From Bacteroidota bacterium (GTDB lineage Bacteria; Bacteroidota; Bacteroidia; B-17B0; Aurantibacillaceae), in the NCBI GenBank assembly GCA_013298715.1, contig JAAFIQ010000006.1, forward strand, positions 1 to 64,000: a stretch of 64,000 nucleotides of DNA. Direction: 5' to 3'. Each line of letters starts with the position of its first letter. The first letter of the stretch is position 1. Below the pieces are notes generated by a model. It made no database searches. It was not told the DNA's origin and saw nothing but the letters and a program-made list of their open reading frames with translations. Of the stretch, positions 26,164 through 33,996 are shown piece after piece. The translations under genes were made by a program, and so were the position numbers.

Positions 26164-27129
26164 TTACTTCCTCCCCAACAGACCACCAATTTCTTTCCCA
26201 ACACCAGTAAAGGATACAGCGTTTAACGGAAATTCTAAAAACACATGTAAAAAACTTAAAAAGAATAATACTTTTAATCCTAAATTATAATCCCAGGCAT
26301 AAAAAGCAATAGATGAAAGCCATAAACCTAAAGTAATGTAGAGTGTTTTTTTAGGTACTTGGTGCCATTTAATTACCGAGGTTTTTGAAAACCAATTTAA
26401 GTAATGGTAAGTATAAGCAAATGCTATAAAACGCATCACCACAAAGCCAGCATTTGTAGTAAATACATCTGTTTCTTTGGTAAATTCTGTCATGTTAAAT
26501 AGCTCAACCAATTTTCGGTTAAGGTCAGCAAACATGTAATAACTTTTTTGCGTGTAATTACCAACCGTATAAAATAAATTTTGTGGTTGAAAAACGAATA
26601 TTGAAATGGCGCACACAATTAGCACCAATACCGAAATTAACCCAGCCTTCGATTTTTCTTTTAAAGCGCCATATAACATAAACATCCAAGTAAAAATAAA
26701 AACATGGATGATAGTTGGTAAAAAAATGGCAATCCACGTAAAGTAATTATTCATTTTTCCGAGTGCCGTGGTACAAATAATTGCCATAATTAATAATATT
26801 ATTCTGTAAAGCCAATCTTTTATGAAAACAAAGGCTATAGCCGCAATTATGGTGATGAAAGTAAGGTGCGCCAAAAGCAAGTAATTTTTTGGTGAATTAA
26901 AATTCCAATAAACTAAAATGGTGCAGGCTATGACCAAATAAATAAAATCATTTTTGCCTTTGGTAAAATAATTTTTCTTGTGCAACCAGCCAATTTCGGT
27001 TAAGTAATGTAAGGGCCCTAAAACGCCATAAGAAAACAAGAATAATTCAAATGGAAGGATAAACGAAGCAATGCATGATAAAACAATAAGCACGGTGTTT
27101 ACGTTATGTATTTTATTGCTCTCAGTCAT
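26164..27129 (-). CDS. Polytopic membrane protein of unknown function
   Basis: The 321-aa protein has about nine hydrophobic segments, among them TVLIVLSCIASFILPFELFLFSY, ITIIAAIAFVFI, LISVLVLIVCAISIFVF, and a C-terminal LKVLFFLSFLHVFLEFPLNAV. Histidines lie at membrane edges (GPLHYLTEIGWLHKKNYF near the N-terminus, TYHYLNWFSK and FLHVFLEFP later), a pattern seen in membrane enzymes or cofactor-binding proteins, although no family is recognised. Its start abuts the stop of the tandem thioredoxin-like gene (overlapping by a base), so the two are likely co-transcribed. Confidence 0.68.
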   Translation of the reverse strand: MTESNKIHNVNTVLIVLSCIASFILPFELFLFSYGVLGPLHYLTEIGWLHKKNYFTKGKNDFIYLVIACTILVYWNFNSPKNYLLLAHLTFITIIAAIAFVFIKDWLYRIILLIMAIICTTALGKMNNYFTWIAIFLPTIIHVFIFTWMFMLYGALKEKSKAGLISVLVLIVCAISIFVFQPQNLFYTVGNYTQKSYYMFADLNRKLVELFNMTEFTKETDVFTTNAGFVVMRFIAFAYTYHYLNWFSKTSVIKWHQVPKKTLYITLGLWLSSIAFYAWDYNLGLKVLFFLSFLHVFLEFPLNAVSFTGVGKEIGGLLGRK

Positions 27130-28151
27130 TATTTTTTTGGTTTGGCTATGCTGTATTCTTTAATAAAATCGGGCCATTTAATTGTTTTGTATGCGTTACT
27201 TCCATAATATTCGAGTATAGGCTTTATTTGTTGTGGTGATTGGTAAAAGTTTAGAACTTCTAAAACTGTGTTTTTTTCATCTAGCACACTAATGCTCGGA
27301 AAACTTAATCTGTTGTTAGATAAAGCCATTGCCAAGGTGTTTAATGGGTAACCATTTACAAGTTGTTTAAAATATTTTTGTTTATTAAAAATTAGCGTAT
27401 CGTTACTTTCGGCATTAAAATTAATTACATAGTAATTTTTGTTTATATAGTTACCAATTAACGAGTCTACAAAAGTAGTTTTTTGAATTACTTTGCACGT
27501 GTTACAAAACGATGAAACAAAATTCACCAATACCTTTTTAGGTTTCTTTTTGTGTAACTTTTCTAAATCCTTAATATCGTAGGTTGTTATATTTACCTTT
27601 TTATAGCCAGTATCGTAAAAGGTTTTATTAAAGTTTGAATTAAATTCTTCGAAAATACTTGTGCGCCAGGCATTCTCCACCATAAACACTAAAAGTGGTT
27701 CTATTTTTTTATCTTCTAAATAGCCTTGACTTAGTAAATTATACTCGTAATTATTTGTAATAAACATGGTGCTTGGGTAGCTTAAACTATTCCCTAAAAA
27801 TTTAACGGCAAGCTCATGAGGTGTTTTCGGTTCTTTACTTAAAGGTTTATAAATTTTACCATTAAATTCAATGGTATCTTTTGTTTCGGCGTTAAATTTT
27901 ACAGCATAAAAATTTTGGTTTATATATCCTGCCAAGTTTGGGTTAGAGTAGGTGGTCTTCATCATATGTTTGCACCAACCGCACCAATCTGTATAAATAT
28001 CAATTAAAAAAGGTTTTGGCTGTGTTTTGTTTTTTTCTTGAGCTTCTTTTAAAGTAAGCCAATTAACTAGACCATTATCAGCGTTTTGTGCGAATCCAAC
28101 TAAGGAATTGAGAATAAGAAGGTAACAAAGTATTAATTTTATTTTCAACAT
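27129..28151 (-). CDS. Secreted protein with two thioredoxin-like domains
   Basis: The 340-aa protein carries a signal peptide (to about residue 22, LVGFAQ) and two thioredoxin-like domains in tandem. The first has the redox motif WCGWC (Cys57, Cys60) within DIYTDWCGWCKHM, and the second has CNTC (Cys216, Cys219) in VSSFCNTCKVI. Each domain contains a repeated segment of the NFYAVKFNAET/NYYVINFNAES type, showing an internal duplication. It probably reduces or forms disulphides of envelope proteins. The second domain is more divergent. It is followed, overlapping by a base, by the multi-pass membrane protein, which could be a redox partner or client. The pair lacks a DsbD-like partner nearby. 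Confidence 0.85.
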   Translation of the reverse strand: MLKIKLILCYLLILNSLVGFAQNADNGLVNWLTLKEAQEKNKTQPKPFLIDIYTDWCGWCKHMMKTTYSNPNLAGYINQNFYAVKFNAETKDTIEFNGKIYKPLSKEPKTPHELAVKFLGNSLSYPSTMFITNNYEYNLLSQGYLEDKKIEPLLVFMVENAWRTSIFEEFNSNFNKTFYDTGYKKVNITTYDIKDLEKLHKKKPKKVLVNFVSSFCNTCKVIQKTTFVDSLIGNYINKNYYVINFNAESNDTLIFNKQKYFKQLVNGYPLNTLAMALSNNRLSFPSISVLDEKNTVLEVLNFYQSPQQIKPILEYYGSNAYKTIKWPDFIKEYSIAKPKK

Positions 28152-28210
28152 ATTTTAAAAAATAAGTTCCTTTTTAACTCATAAATATAACTAACATATA
28201 AATATAAAAA

Positions 28211-28241
28211 AAATCAGGAGTGTAATTGCTCCTGATTTTTT
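28211..28241 (-). terminator. Rho-independent terminator
   Basis: ATCAGGAG (28213-28220) pairs with CTCCTGAT (28229-28236) around an 8-nt loop, with As on the left and Ts on the right. On the minus strand it follows the T9SS cargo gene by about 20 bp, so it ends that transcript before the redox genes begin. Confidence 0.78.
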
Positions 28242-28260
28242 AAAATAATCAAAATCTAAT

Positions 28261-29226
28261 TTATTTAATTACGTTAACTTTTGCTCTGTAATTTTTTGAA
28301 GAGGTACTTACAGTTAAATTATAAACACCATTTGGTAATGAATTTAAATCAACAGAATTAAGATTTGCGTTTTCTTGGTAAACAATTCTACCTGAAATAT
28401 CGGTAACCATAATTGATTTAACAATTTCATTCTTTGGCGAATTAAATTTGATAACCCCACTGGTAGGATTTGGGTAAATAGAAATTGTTGAGAGAATAGC
28501 TGATTCATCTTTTAAACCAACAGTAGAAACAATTATGTCATTTAAATCGCGAGGAACTATTTGGTATCCAGTGGTACAAGAGAAATCACTTGGAGCACCA
28601 CAAAATTGACTTGTAATACCAATAATATCAACTGGGCCGGTTGGGATAGCAGTTCCTACTATAGGATTATTTGTTTGAGTTAAACGAGCTATAACAAAAT
28701 TACCTGAAGGATAATTCACAGTATAACTTGAGCCCGCATTAGCACATGTAAAGGTACCACTTGCGGCAAAAGTTCCGCCATTTATTCTAATTAATTCGCT
28801 TTCTGTTGGCTCAGCAGTAGCTGTTTGAAAAAATTGGGTATTCGTTATTACAAACGGTGCAGGTAATGTATTGTTAGAAGATGTTTTAACTACAGTAACC
28901 GGTGAAGCACTAAGTGAAGAGTTAAAAGCTATTTGAAGAACGCCGTAGCGACCAACAAGAGGGCCAGTTACAGTTATCGAATCTCCTCTATTGATATTAG
29001 CAGTTGCTGAAGCATTAAAAACAGCAAGTCCACCTGTAGCATCTTGAATGTAGCGAATTGATCCAAGTTCGCTACCGTTTAAAACAATTCCTTTTGTAGA
29101 AACAGTAGGTGCTGAACTAGCGGTTATTGAAGTTGAAGCGCCTCTTGCTGCGGCAATAGTAGTTTGGGCATTACTAGCAGTTGTTAAAAATAGAGCCGCA
29201 AATCCTAATTGTAAAATTTTTTTCAT
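28261..29226 (-). CDS. Secreted protein with OB-fold-like domain and T9SS type A sorting domain
   Basis: The 321-aa protein has a signal peptide (cleavage near ASNAQ, residue 21) and a T9SS C-terminal sorting domain from about residue 248, beginning SIYPNPTSGVIKF and ending with the KVNVIK tail. The central part contains strands such as KGIVLNGSEL, DATGGLAVFNAS, NRGDSITVTGPL and, further on, a similar repeated unit ending with DIIGITSQFCGA, resembling OB-fold or DUF5689-like modules found in T9SS-exported nucleases. No nuclease residues are visible, so it is a surface or secreted protein of unknown ligand. It is flanked by a terminator downstream and a promoter-like -7 element upstream. Confidence 0.82.
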   Translation of the reverse strand: MKKILQLGFAALFLTTASNAQTTIAAARGASTSITASSAPTVSTKGIVLNGSELGSIRYIQDATGGLAVFNASATANINRGDSITVTGPLVGRYGVLQIAFNSSLSASPVTVVKTSSNNTLPAPFVITNTQFFQTATAEPTESELIRINGGTFAASGTFTCANAGSSYTVNYPSGNFVIARLTQTNNPIVGTAIPTGPVDIIGITSQFCGAPSDFSCTTGYQIVPRDLNDIIVSTVGLKDESAILSTISIYPNPTSGVIKFNSPKNEIVKSIMVTDISGRIVYQENANLNSVDLNSLPNGVYNLTVSTSSKNYRAKVNVIK

Positions 29227-29249
29227 TTTAATTTTTTTTAATATTTGCT

Positions 29250-29257
29250 CAAAATTA
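29250..29257 (-). promoter_or_regulatory. -7 element upstream of the T9SS cargo gene
   Basis: On the minus strand TAATTTTG (29257-29250) matches TAnnTTTG exactly and lies 24 bp before the start codon at 29226. No clear TTTG is seen at the -33 position. It is divergent from the DUF177-rpmF promoter, the two transcription starts being about 250 bp apart. Confidence 0.4.
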
Positions 29258-29460
29258 GCTATTATATTGAGAGTTTTTTGTTAAATTAATGTTATGTAAT
29301 TATATTCTATACCACCTGATAAATGATTATTGTGGCATTGGTCAATTTGATTTTGCAATTAATTATTCATTAAAAACTGTTAACAGAAATTAAGATTAAA
29401 ACCTTGATTTTTAAAACTTAGGAGCTTTCAGGTCGCAGAGTGCGTTATTTGAATAAAAAC

Positions 29461-29490
29461 TTTGTAATTTGAAAAATAATTGTAACTTTG
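29461..29490 (+). promoter_or_regulatory. Promoter of DUF177-rpmF
   Basis: TTTG (29461-29464) and TAACTTTG (29483-29490) match the Bacteroidota -33 and -7 boxes exactly, separated by 18 bp. Transcription would start near 29497. This lies inside the longer open frame that begins TTG 29469, so it argues for the downstream GTG start of the gene. Confidence 0.7.
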
Positions 29491-29510
29491 CACTCCTTTT
29501 TCAAAGATAC

Positions 29511-30050
29511 GTGGGCAAGAGTTTATATAAAATTCAATTTGGTGGATTGCCTGTTGGCATACACGACTACGAATTTGAGATTAAGGATGCGTTCTTTAAA
29601 AACATTGAAAATAGCGAGGTAACAAAGGCTAATATTATTATTGAAGCCAAACTTACCAAGCAAAATAATTTATTACAACTCGATTTTGAAATAAATGGAA
29701 CCGTTCAAGTAGAGTGCGATAGATGTTTGAAAGATTTTGATATTCCTATTAATTCCTCGGAACATTTGGTTATTAAGCATGGTAACCTTAGCGAAAGTAC
29801 CGATGATATTTTGGTGATACCTGAAGGAATGGACGAATTTAGCTTAGAACACTATTTGTACGAGTACATTGTACTTGCATTACCGGTTAGAAAAGTACCT
29901 TGCGAGATGAACAAAAAATTATTTCAGTGTGATGAAGAAACGCTATCCAAGCTTAGCAAATTAATTGTAAGTGAGGATAAAGAAGAAGAAAAAAATGAAA
30001 ATAACCCCTTATGGGAACAATTAAATAAAATAAAGTATAACAAAAATTAA
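29511..30050 (+). CDS. DUF177 (YceD-like) protein
   Basis: The protein is placed from GTG 29511 (179 aa) and not from the TTG at 29469, because the promoter -7 box at 29483-29490 lies within the first codons of the longer frame and GKSLYKIQFGGLPVG is the sensible N-terminus. It shows the DUF177 pattern of strands and the cysteine pair VECDRCLKDF, which in relatives may bind a metal; a second pair of Cys occurs at KVPCEM and FQCDEE. YceD in E. coli and its plant homologue relate to 23S rRNA accumulation. It is followed 12 bp later by rpmF, the common genomic partner. Confidence 0.9.
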   Translation: MGKSLYKIQFGGLPVGIHDYEFEIKDAFFKNIENSEVTKANIIIEAKLTKQNNLLQLDFEINGTVQVECDRCLKDFDIPINSSEHLVIKHGNLSESTDDILVIPEGMDEFSLEHYLYEYIVLALPVRKVPCEMNKKLFQCDEETLSKLSKLIVSEDKEEEKNENNPLWEQLNKIKYNKN

Positions 30051-30062
30051 AAATAACACATC

Positions 30063-30251
30063 ATGCCTAATCCAAAACGAAAACTATCGCGCTCTCGCAG
30101 AGATTCACGTAGAGCGACTTATAAAGCACCTTCTATGACAATTAGTAAGGATTCAACCACTGGCGAAGCTCATTTAATGCACCGCGCACACTGGTTTGAA
30201 GGAAAATTATATTACAAAGGAAAAGTTGTAATGGAAAAAGCAACAAAATAA
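30063..30251 (+). CDS. rpmF: 50S ribosomal protein L32
   Basis: The 62-aa protein is the L32 of the large ribosomal subunit. The conserved [20 protein letters not shown] start and the strand region ending with [10 protein letters not shown] are clear. It lacks the zinc-finger cysteines (C-plus form) found in some bacteria, so it is the cysteine-free variant. It follows DUF177 in the usual order and is closed by a strong terminator, so no plsX-fabH module follows here. Confidence 0.97.
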   Translation: MPNPKRKLSRSRRDSRRATYKAPSMTISKDSTTGEAHLMHRAHWFEGKLYYKGKVVMEKATK

Positions 30252-30270
30252 ATTTTATGAACTACAGTTA

Positions 30271-30298
30271 AAGCAGACTTTATAAGTCTGCTTTTTTT
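30271..30298 (+). terminator. Rho-independent terminator after rpmF
   Basis: AAGCAGACTT (30271-30280) pairs with AAGTCTGCTT (30284-30293) around a TAT loop, then a T-run to 30298. It ends the DUF177-rpmF transcript about 20 bp after the rpmF stop. Confidence 0.88.
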
Positions 30299-30382
30299 AT
30301 GATTTTTTGTAAGCCATTAACGTAATTTGACAGTAATAAATCCAATTCATTTTGTTCTTTTGGGTTTTATAAAAATTAAATT

Positions 30383-30985
30383 ATGAAAAGTTTCATCAGT
30401 GCAATTCTAGTCTTAATAATCACATTTTCTTGTCAAGCTCAAATAAAAAATAATTTTAAAAATGGTGATATTATTTTTATAGAGAGCTCATCGGGGCAAG
30501 GTAAGGCAATTCAATTGGCAACAAAATCAAAGTATACGCACGTAGGGATTGTTTTTTTAGAGAATGGTAAACCATTTGTTTATCACGCTGTAGAGCCAGT
30601 TATTAAAAGTAATTTAGACGATTTTTTAAATTATTCAAGCAATAATAAATATTTAGTAAAACGCTTAAAGGATACAGCTTTGCTTACGACAGATAATGTT
30701 AATAAAATGAAGAATAAAGCCATTGAGCTATTAGGGAAGCACTACGATATTTACTTTAATTGGAGCGAAAGCGAGTATTATTGCAGCGAGTATGTTTGGA
30801 AAATTTATAATCAATTTACAAAATTAGAAATTGGTAATTTGCGCCCTTTAAAAGATTTTGATTTATCTTCTCCAATTGTAAAAGAAATTATGAAAAAACT
30901 CTATGGTTCTCAAATTCCTTTGGATGAAAAAATGATTTCTCCTGCAGATATGGCTAATAGCAGTTTATTAATAGAATTAAAGTAG
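30383..30985 (+). CDS. YiiX/YebB-like permuted NlpC/P60 cysteine hydrolase
   Basis: The 200-aa protein has a signal peptide (to about residue 20, FSCQAQ, possibly with a Cys in a weak lipobox) and a permuted papain-like domain of the YiiX family (PF05708 type). Visible are GDIIFIESSSGQGKAIQLA, the catalytic-type His in YTHVGIVF, and the nucleophile-type Cys in YYCSEYVWKIY. Members are thought to cut amide bonds in peptidoglycan or lipopeptides in the periplasm; the precise substrate is unknown. It stands alone between rpmF and a convergent gene. Confidence 0.85.
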   Translation: MKSFISAILVLIITFSCQAQIKNNFKNGDIIFIESSSGQGKAIQLATKSKYTHVGIVFLENGKPFVYHAVEPVIKSNLDDFLNYSSNNKYLVKRLKDTALLTTDNVNKMKNKAIELLGKHYDIYFNWSESEYYCSEYVWKIYNQFTKLEIGNLRPLKDFDLSSPIVKEIMKKLYGSQIPLDEKMISPADMANSSLLIELK

Positions 30986-31007
30986 TTTTTATATTCAAAA
31001 AAAAGAC

Positions 31008-31697
31008 TTATCTCTCCTCAAAGTCGCCAGCATCAAAGCTTTCAAAGCTGGTGTCATCATCGCCACCTTCGTTAAAGTCATCTTCACTCACTTCTTCTTC
31101 TTCGCCCTCTTCGCCTTCAAGGCTAATTAAATCTTCTTCTTCAACACCTTCTTCGCCCGTATTTAATTGTTTGTAAATTTCTTCTTCATGTACCTCAGGG
31201 TCGTTTAAAAGGCCTGCCATTGCTAAATCAGGACTTAGTTCCTCTTTAGCCATATTTACCTGTTTATATTGTTTTGGAGAAGTACCCACTGTTCTAACAC
31301 AAACCGGATAATTTAATTTAGGATTTTCATCAACAATTTTAACCATTTCTATTAAAAATCCCCATTGAACAACAGCATCAAAAATGTATAAAAAGCGTTG
31401 GTGAGGATGCTCAATGTACTTGGCAATTTTGGTATCTGCCATTAATTTTTTTGGTTCAATTTTTTTGCGAATCTCGTCTTCATCCAAAGGCAAGTCTTCT
31501 TTTTTATAAGTAATTTCTTGATTTTTTCTCCAAAAATCATCGCTTACAAAAAATGAAGCGGCATGTTTGTTATCAAACTTAAATGCTTCTTGTATGGCGT
31601 TATGGAACTGTTCAAATGTTTGAGCAGATTTAATATCTATATCTCTAACAATGTCTTCGTTTTCTTCTAAACAAACTCTAAATCTGTAAACTGCCAT
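31008..31697 (-). CDS. Plasmid pRiA4b ORF-3 family protein with acidic tail
   Basis: The 229-aa protein matches the pRiA4b ORF-3 family (PF07929 type) by its MAVYRFRVCLEEN start, the FEQFHNAIQEAF helix and the CVRTVGTSPKQY region near residues 133-144. The last 55 residues are extremely acidic (runs such as EEGVEEEDL and EGEEGEEEEVSEDD), which is an unusual tail of Bacteroidota members. No function is established; the family is found on plasmids and beside insertion sequences. Nothing in the immediate neighbourhood is mobile. A convergent YiiX-like gene lies 22 bp away. Confidence 0.85.
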   Translation of the reverse strand: MAVYRFRVCLEENEDIVRDIDIKSAQTFEQFHNAIQEAFKFDNKHAASFFVSDDFWRKNQEITYKKEDLPLDEDEIRKKIEPKKLMADTKIAKYIEHPHQRFLYIFDAVVQWGFLIEMVKIVDENPKLNYPVCVRTVGTSPKQYKQVNMAKEELSPDLAMAGLLNDPEVHEEEIYKQLNTGEEGVEEEDLISLEGEEGEEEEVSEDDFNEGGDDDTSFESFDAGDFEER

Positions 31698-31708
31698 AAT
31701 GTTTTTAA

Positions 31709-32458
31709 TTAATTTCTTGTTTTATACATTTCAGATTTTGCAAGCCCAATTCTATTAAAAAAATGGGTAAACGATGTACCTAACACTCCCATGCCATATT
31801 TCATACTTCGGCTAAAGTTAATGCTGCTTGCTTCAGGAAAATATTTTGTAGGGCAGGTAACCTCTGCAATATCAAAGCCTGCATAAAATATTTGAGAAAT
31901 CATTTGATTATCAAAAACAAAGTCATCGCTATTAGCGTGGTAATTTATTTTTCTAATTACTTCTTTCGAAAAAGCCCTGTAACCTGTATGGTACTCGGAT
32001 AATTTTTGATTAATTAATACATTTTGAGAGAAGGTAAGCATGCGATTAAATATATATTTATACATTGGCATACCGCCTTTAAGCGCACCTTTTCCTAAAA
32101 TACGGCTTCCAAAGGCTACATGATACAAATCGTTTGCAATTAAATAAGATAAGCTATGTATTAATTTGGGCGTGTATTGATAATCTGGATGGAGCATAAT
32201 TACAATATCTGCACCTAACTCCATTGCTTTATCGTAACAGGTTTTTTGATTTCCACCATAACCTTTATTTTTTTCGTGGCGAATTACGTGTCTAATTCCA
32301 ATCTCTTTGGCTACTTGTGATGTATTATCTTTACTGTGGTCATCAACTAAAACCACGTCATCCACAATATCAAAGGGAATTTCGTCATACGTTTTCTTTA
32401 AAGTAAGGGCAGCGTTATAGGCAGGTAAAACAGCTATTATTTTTTTTCCATTAATCAT
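31709..32458 (-). CDS. Glycosyltransferase family 2 (dolichol-phosphate mannosyltransferase-like)
   Basis: From ATG 32458 (MINGKK) the protein is 249 aa. It has the GT2 GT-A fold: IIAVLPAYNAALTL at the start, a donor-site DDHSKDNT, and the HPDYQYTP segment of DPM1-like enzymes, followed by GSRILGKGALKGGMP and TGYRAFSKEV. It has no membrane helix at the end, so it is a soluble or peripheral glycosyltransferase that may charge a polyprenyl phosphate. The earlier in-frame start at 32476 would add only six residues. It is divergent from lptG, 77 bp apart. Confidence 0.9.
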   Translation of the reverse strand: MINGKKIIAVLPAYNAALTLKKTYDEIPFDIVDDVVLVDDHSKDNTSQVAKEIGIRHVIRHEKNKGYGGNQKTCYDKAMELGADIVIMLHPDYQYTPKLIHSLSYLIANDLYHVAFGSRILGKGALKGGMPMYKYIFNRMLTFSQNVLINQKLSEYHTGYRAFSKEVIRKINYHANSDDFVFDNQMISQIFYAGFDIAEVTCPTKYFPEASSINFSRSMKYGMGVLGTSFTHFFNRIGLAKSEMYKTRN

Positions 32459-32535
32459 AGGAAACAAAAATAACAAAGTTTAATTAATTTACACATATAT
32501 TAGGTGGTATAATTAATGTATTTTTAGGCTAAATT

Positions 32536-33996
32536 TTGTTACTAAAAAAGTTACATAGCTTAACCTTAAAATCGTTTTTACCACCATTTACAATTACTCT
32601 GTTTGTAAGTGTATTTTTATTTTTTTTGGTAGAAATTGTTATTACCTATTTGGATGATATGATTGGCAAGGGTTTACGCACAAGCGACTTATTAAAACTC
32701 TTTTTTTATTCGTGGGTAGCCATTATTCCACAATGTATTCCTTTAGCGGTTTTATTGGGTTCAATAATGTGTTTTGGTAATTTGGCCGAAAATTATGAGT
32801 TAGCGGCTATGAAATCGAGTGGATTAGGACTCTTTAGAATAATGAAGCCTGTTTTAGTGTTTATTGTTATACTTGCGGGCTTAACTTTTTTATTTAACAA
32901 TTTTATTATGCCAGTTGTAAATTTAAAAGCTGTTGCACTCATGTACGATATTCGGCAAAAAAAACCTTCTGTAAACATTAAAGAAGGCATTTTTTATAAT
33001 AAAATTGATAATTACAGTTTACGTGTTGGGGAAAAATCTGCCAATAAAGATACGTTAAAAGAGATTTACATTTACGATCATAGTGCACAACAAGGTAATA
33101 CCATTCAAATGTACGCCAATTCAGGTAAAATGACAACTACTGCCGATACCAGCGCGTTAGTATTGATTTTAAAAGATGGAAATAGATACGAAGAAGTGAA
33201 GGACAGAGATAGCTTAGGAAGAGAGAAAAAATTTTTATCGCAACTAAATTTTAGAAGCTTGCAAATTAATATTGAATTAAAAGAATTTAAACTGAAACGG
33301 ACAGATGAAAATCAATTTAAAAATACTGGCGAAATGCTTAATATTTGGCAAATAGATTCAGTAATGGACAGCACCAAACGAATTTTGAATAGGAGAATAG
33401 TTGAATTAAAAAATCAATCGAATAACTATTTTTTTGCGCGTTCATTTGTTTTGGATAAATGTGAACATAAGGATAGTATACAACACACCGATTCGCTATT
33501 AGCACGTTTAAAAAAAGAGGACAGAAATAGATTAATTGATGCGGCGCTAAACGCAATGAGAAATAACGCAACTACTTTGGATGGAAACATTACCAGTTTT
33601 GAATCGACGCAATCTGAGATTAGTGCCTTTTCAATTGAGTGGCATAGAAAAATTGTAGTATGTTTTGCTTGCATTATTTTATTTTTTGTAGGCGCCCCAC
33701 TTGGAGCAATTATAAAAAAAGGTGGTTTAGGCTTACCTGTGGTTGTAGCTGTTTTCTTTTTCTTAGCATACTTTATAATTACCGAAGGGTATACCAGTAT
33801 GGCTATTGATGGCGTAATGACCGCTTGGATTGCAATGTGGATACCCTTAGGAATTTTTTTACCAATTAGTATTTTTTTAACCTACAAAGCAGCACGCGAT
33901 AGTGCAATTTTTGATTTTATAACCAACACCTATTGGTTTAGTAATTTATTATTAAAATTTAAACCTCGTGCTAAAAGTACTGCAAATAGCAAATAA
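32536..33996 (+). CDS. LptG/LptF-family permease
   Basis: The 486-aa protein is a YjgP/YjgQ-type permease of the LPS-export ABC transporter (LptB2FG). It has an N-terminal helix group (LPPFTITLFVSVFLFFLVEIVI; IIPQCIPLAVLLGSIMCFGNLAENYELAAMKSSG), a large periplasmic beta-jellyroll region with LRVGEKSANKDTLKEIYIYD, and three C-terminal helices. It is longer than E. coli LptG (360 aa) because the periplasmic part carries an extra coiled, charged segment (about residues 265-350). Start TTG. It is first in an overlapping operon of glycosyltransferases and an LptA-like gene, and LptB and LptF are not visible. Confidence 0.9.
   Translation: MLLKKLHSLTLKSFLPPFTITLFVSVFLFFLVEIVITYLDDMIGKGLRTSDLLKLFFYSWVAIIPQCIPLAVLLGSIMCFGNLAENYELAAMKSSGLGLFRIMKPVLVFIVILAGLTFLFNNFIMPVVNLKAVALMYDIRQKKPSVNIKEGIFYNKIDNYSLRVGEKSANKDTLKEIYIYDHSAQQGNTIQMYANSGKMTTTADTSALVLILKDGNRYEEVKDRDSLGREKKFLSQLNFRSLQINIELKEFKLKRTDENQFKNTGEMLNIWQIDSVMDSTKRILNRRIVELKNQSNNYFFARSFVLDKCEHKDSIQHTDSLLARLKKEDRNRLIDAALNAMRNNATTLDGNITSFESTQSEISAFSIEWHRKIVVCFACIILFFVGAPLGAIIKKGGLGLPVVVAVFFFLAYFIITEGYTSMAIDGVMTAWIAMWIPLGIFLPISIFLTYKAARDSAIFDFITNTYWFSNLLLKFKPRAKSTANSK

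Noticed and set aside
29469-29510. N-terminal extension of DUF177 from TTG 29469
   Set aside because: A promoter -7 box lies within it and the extra residues do not resemble the family's N-terminus.
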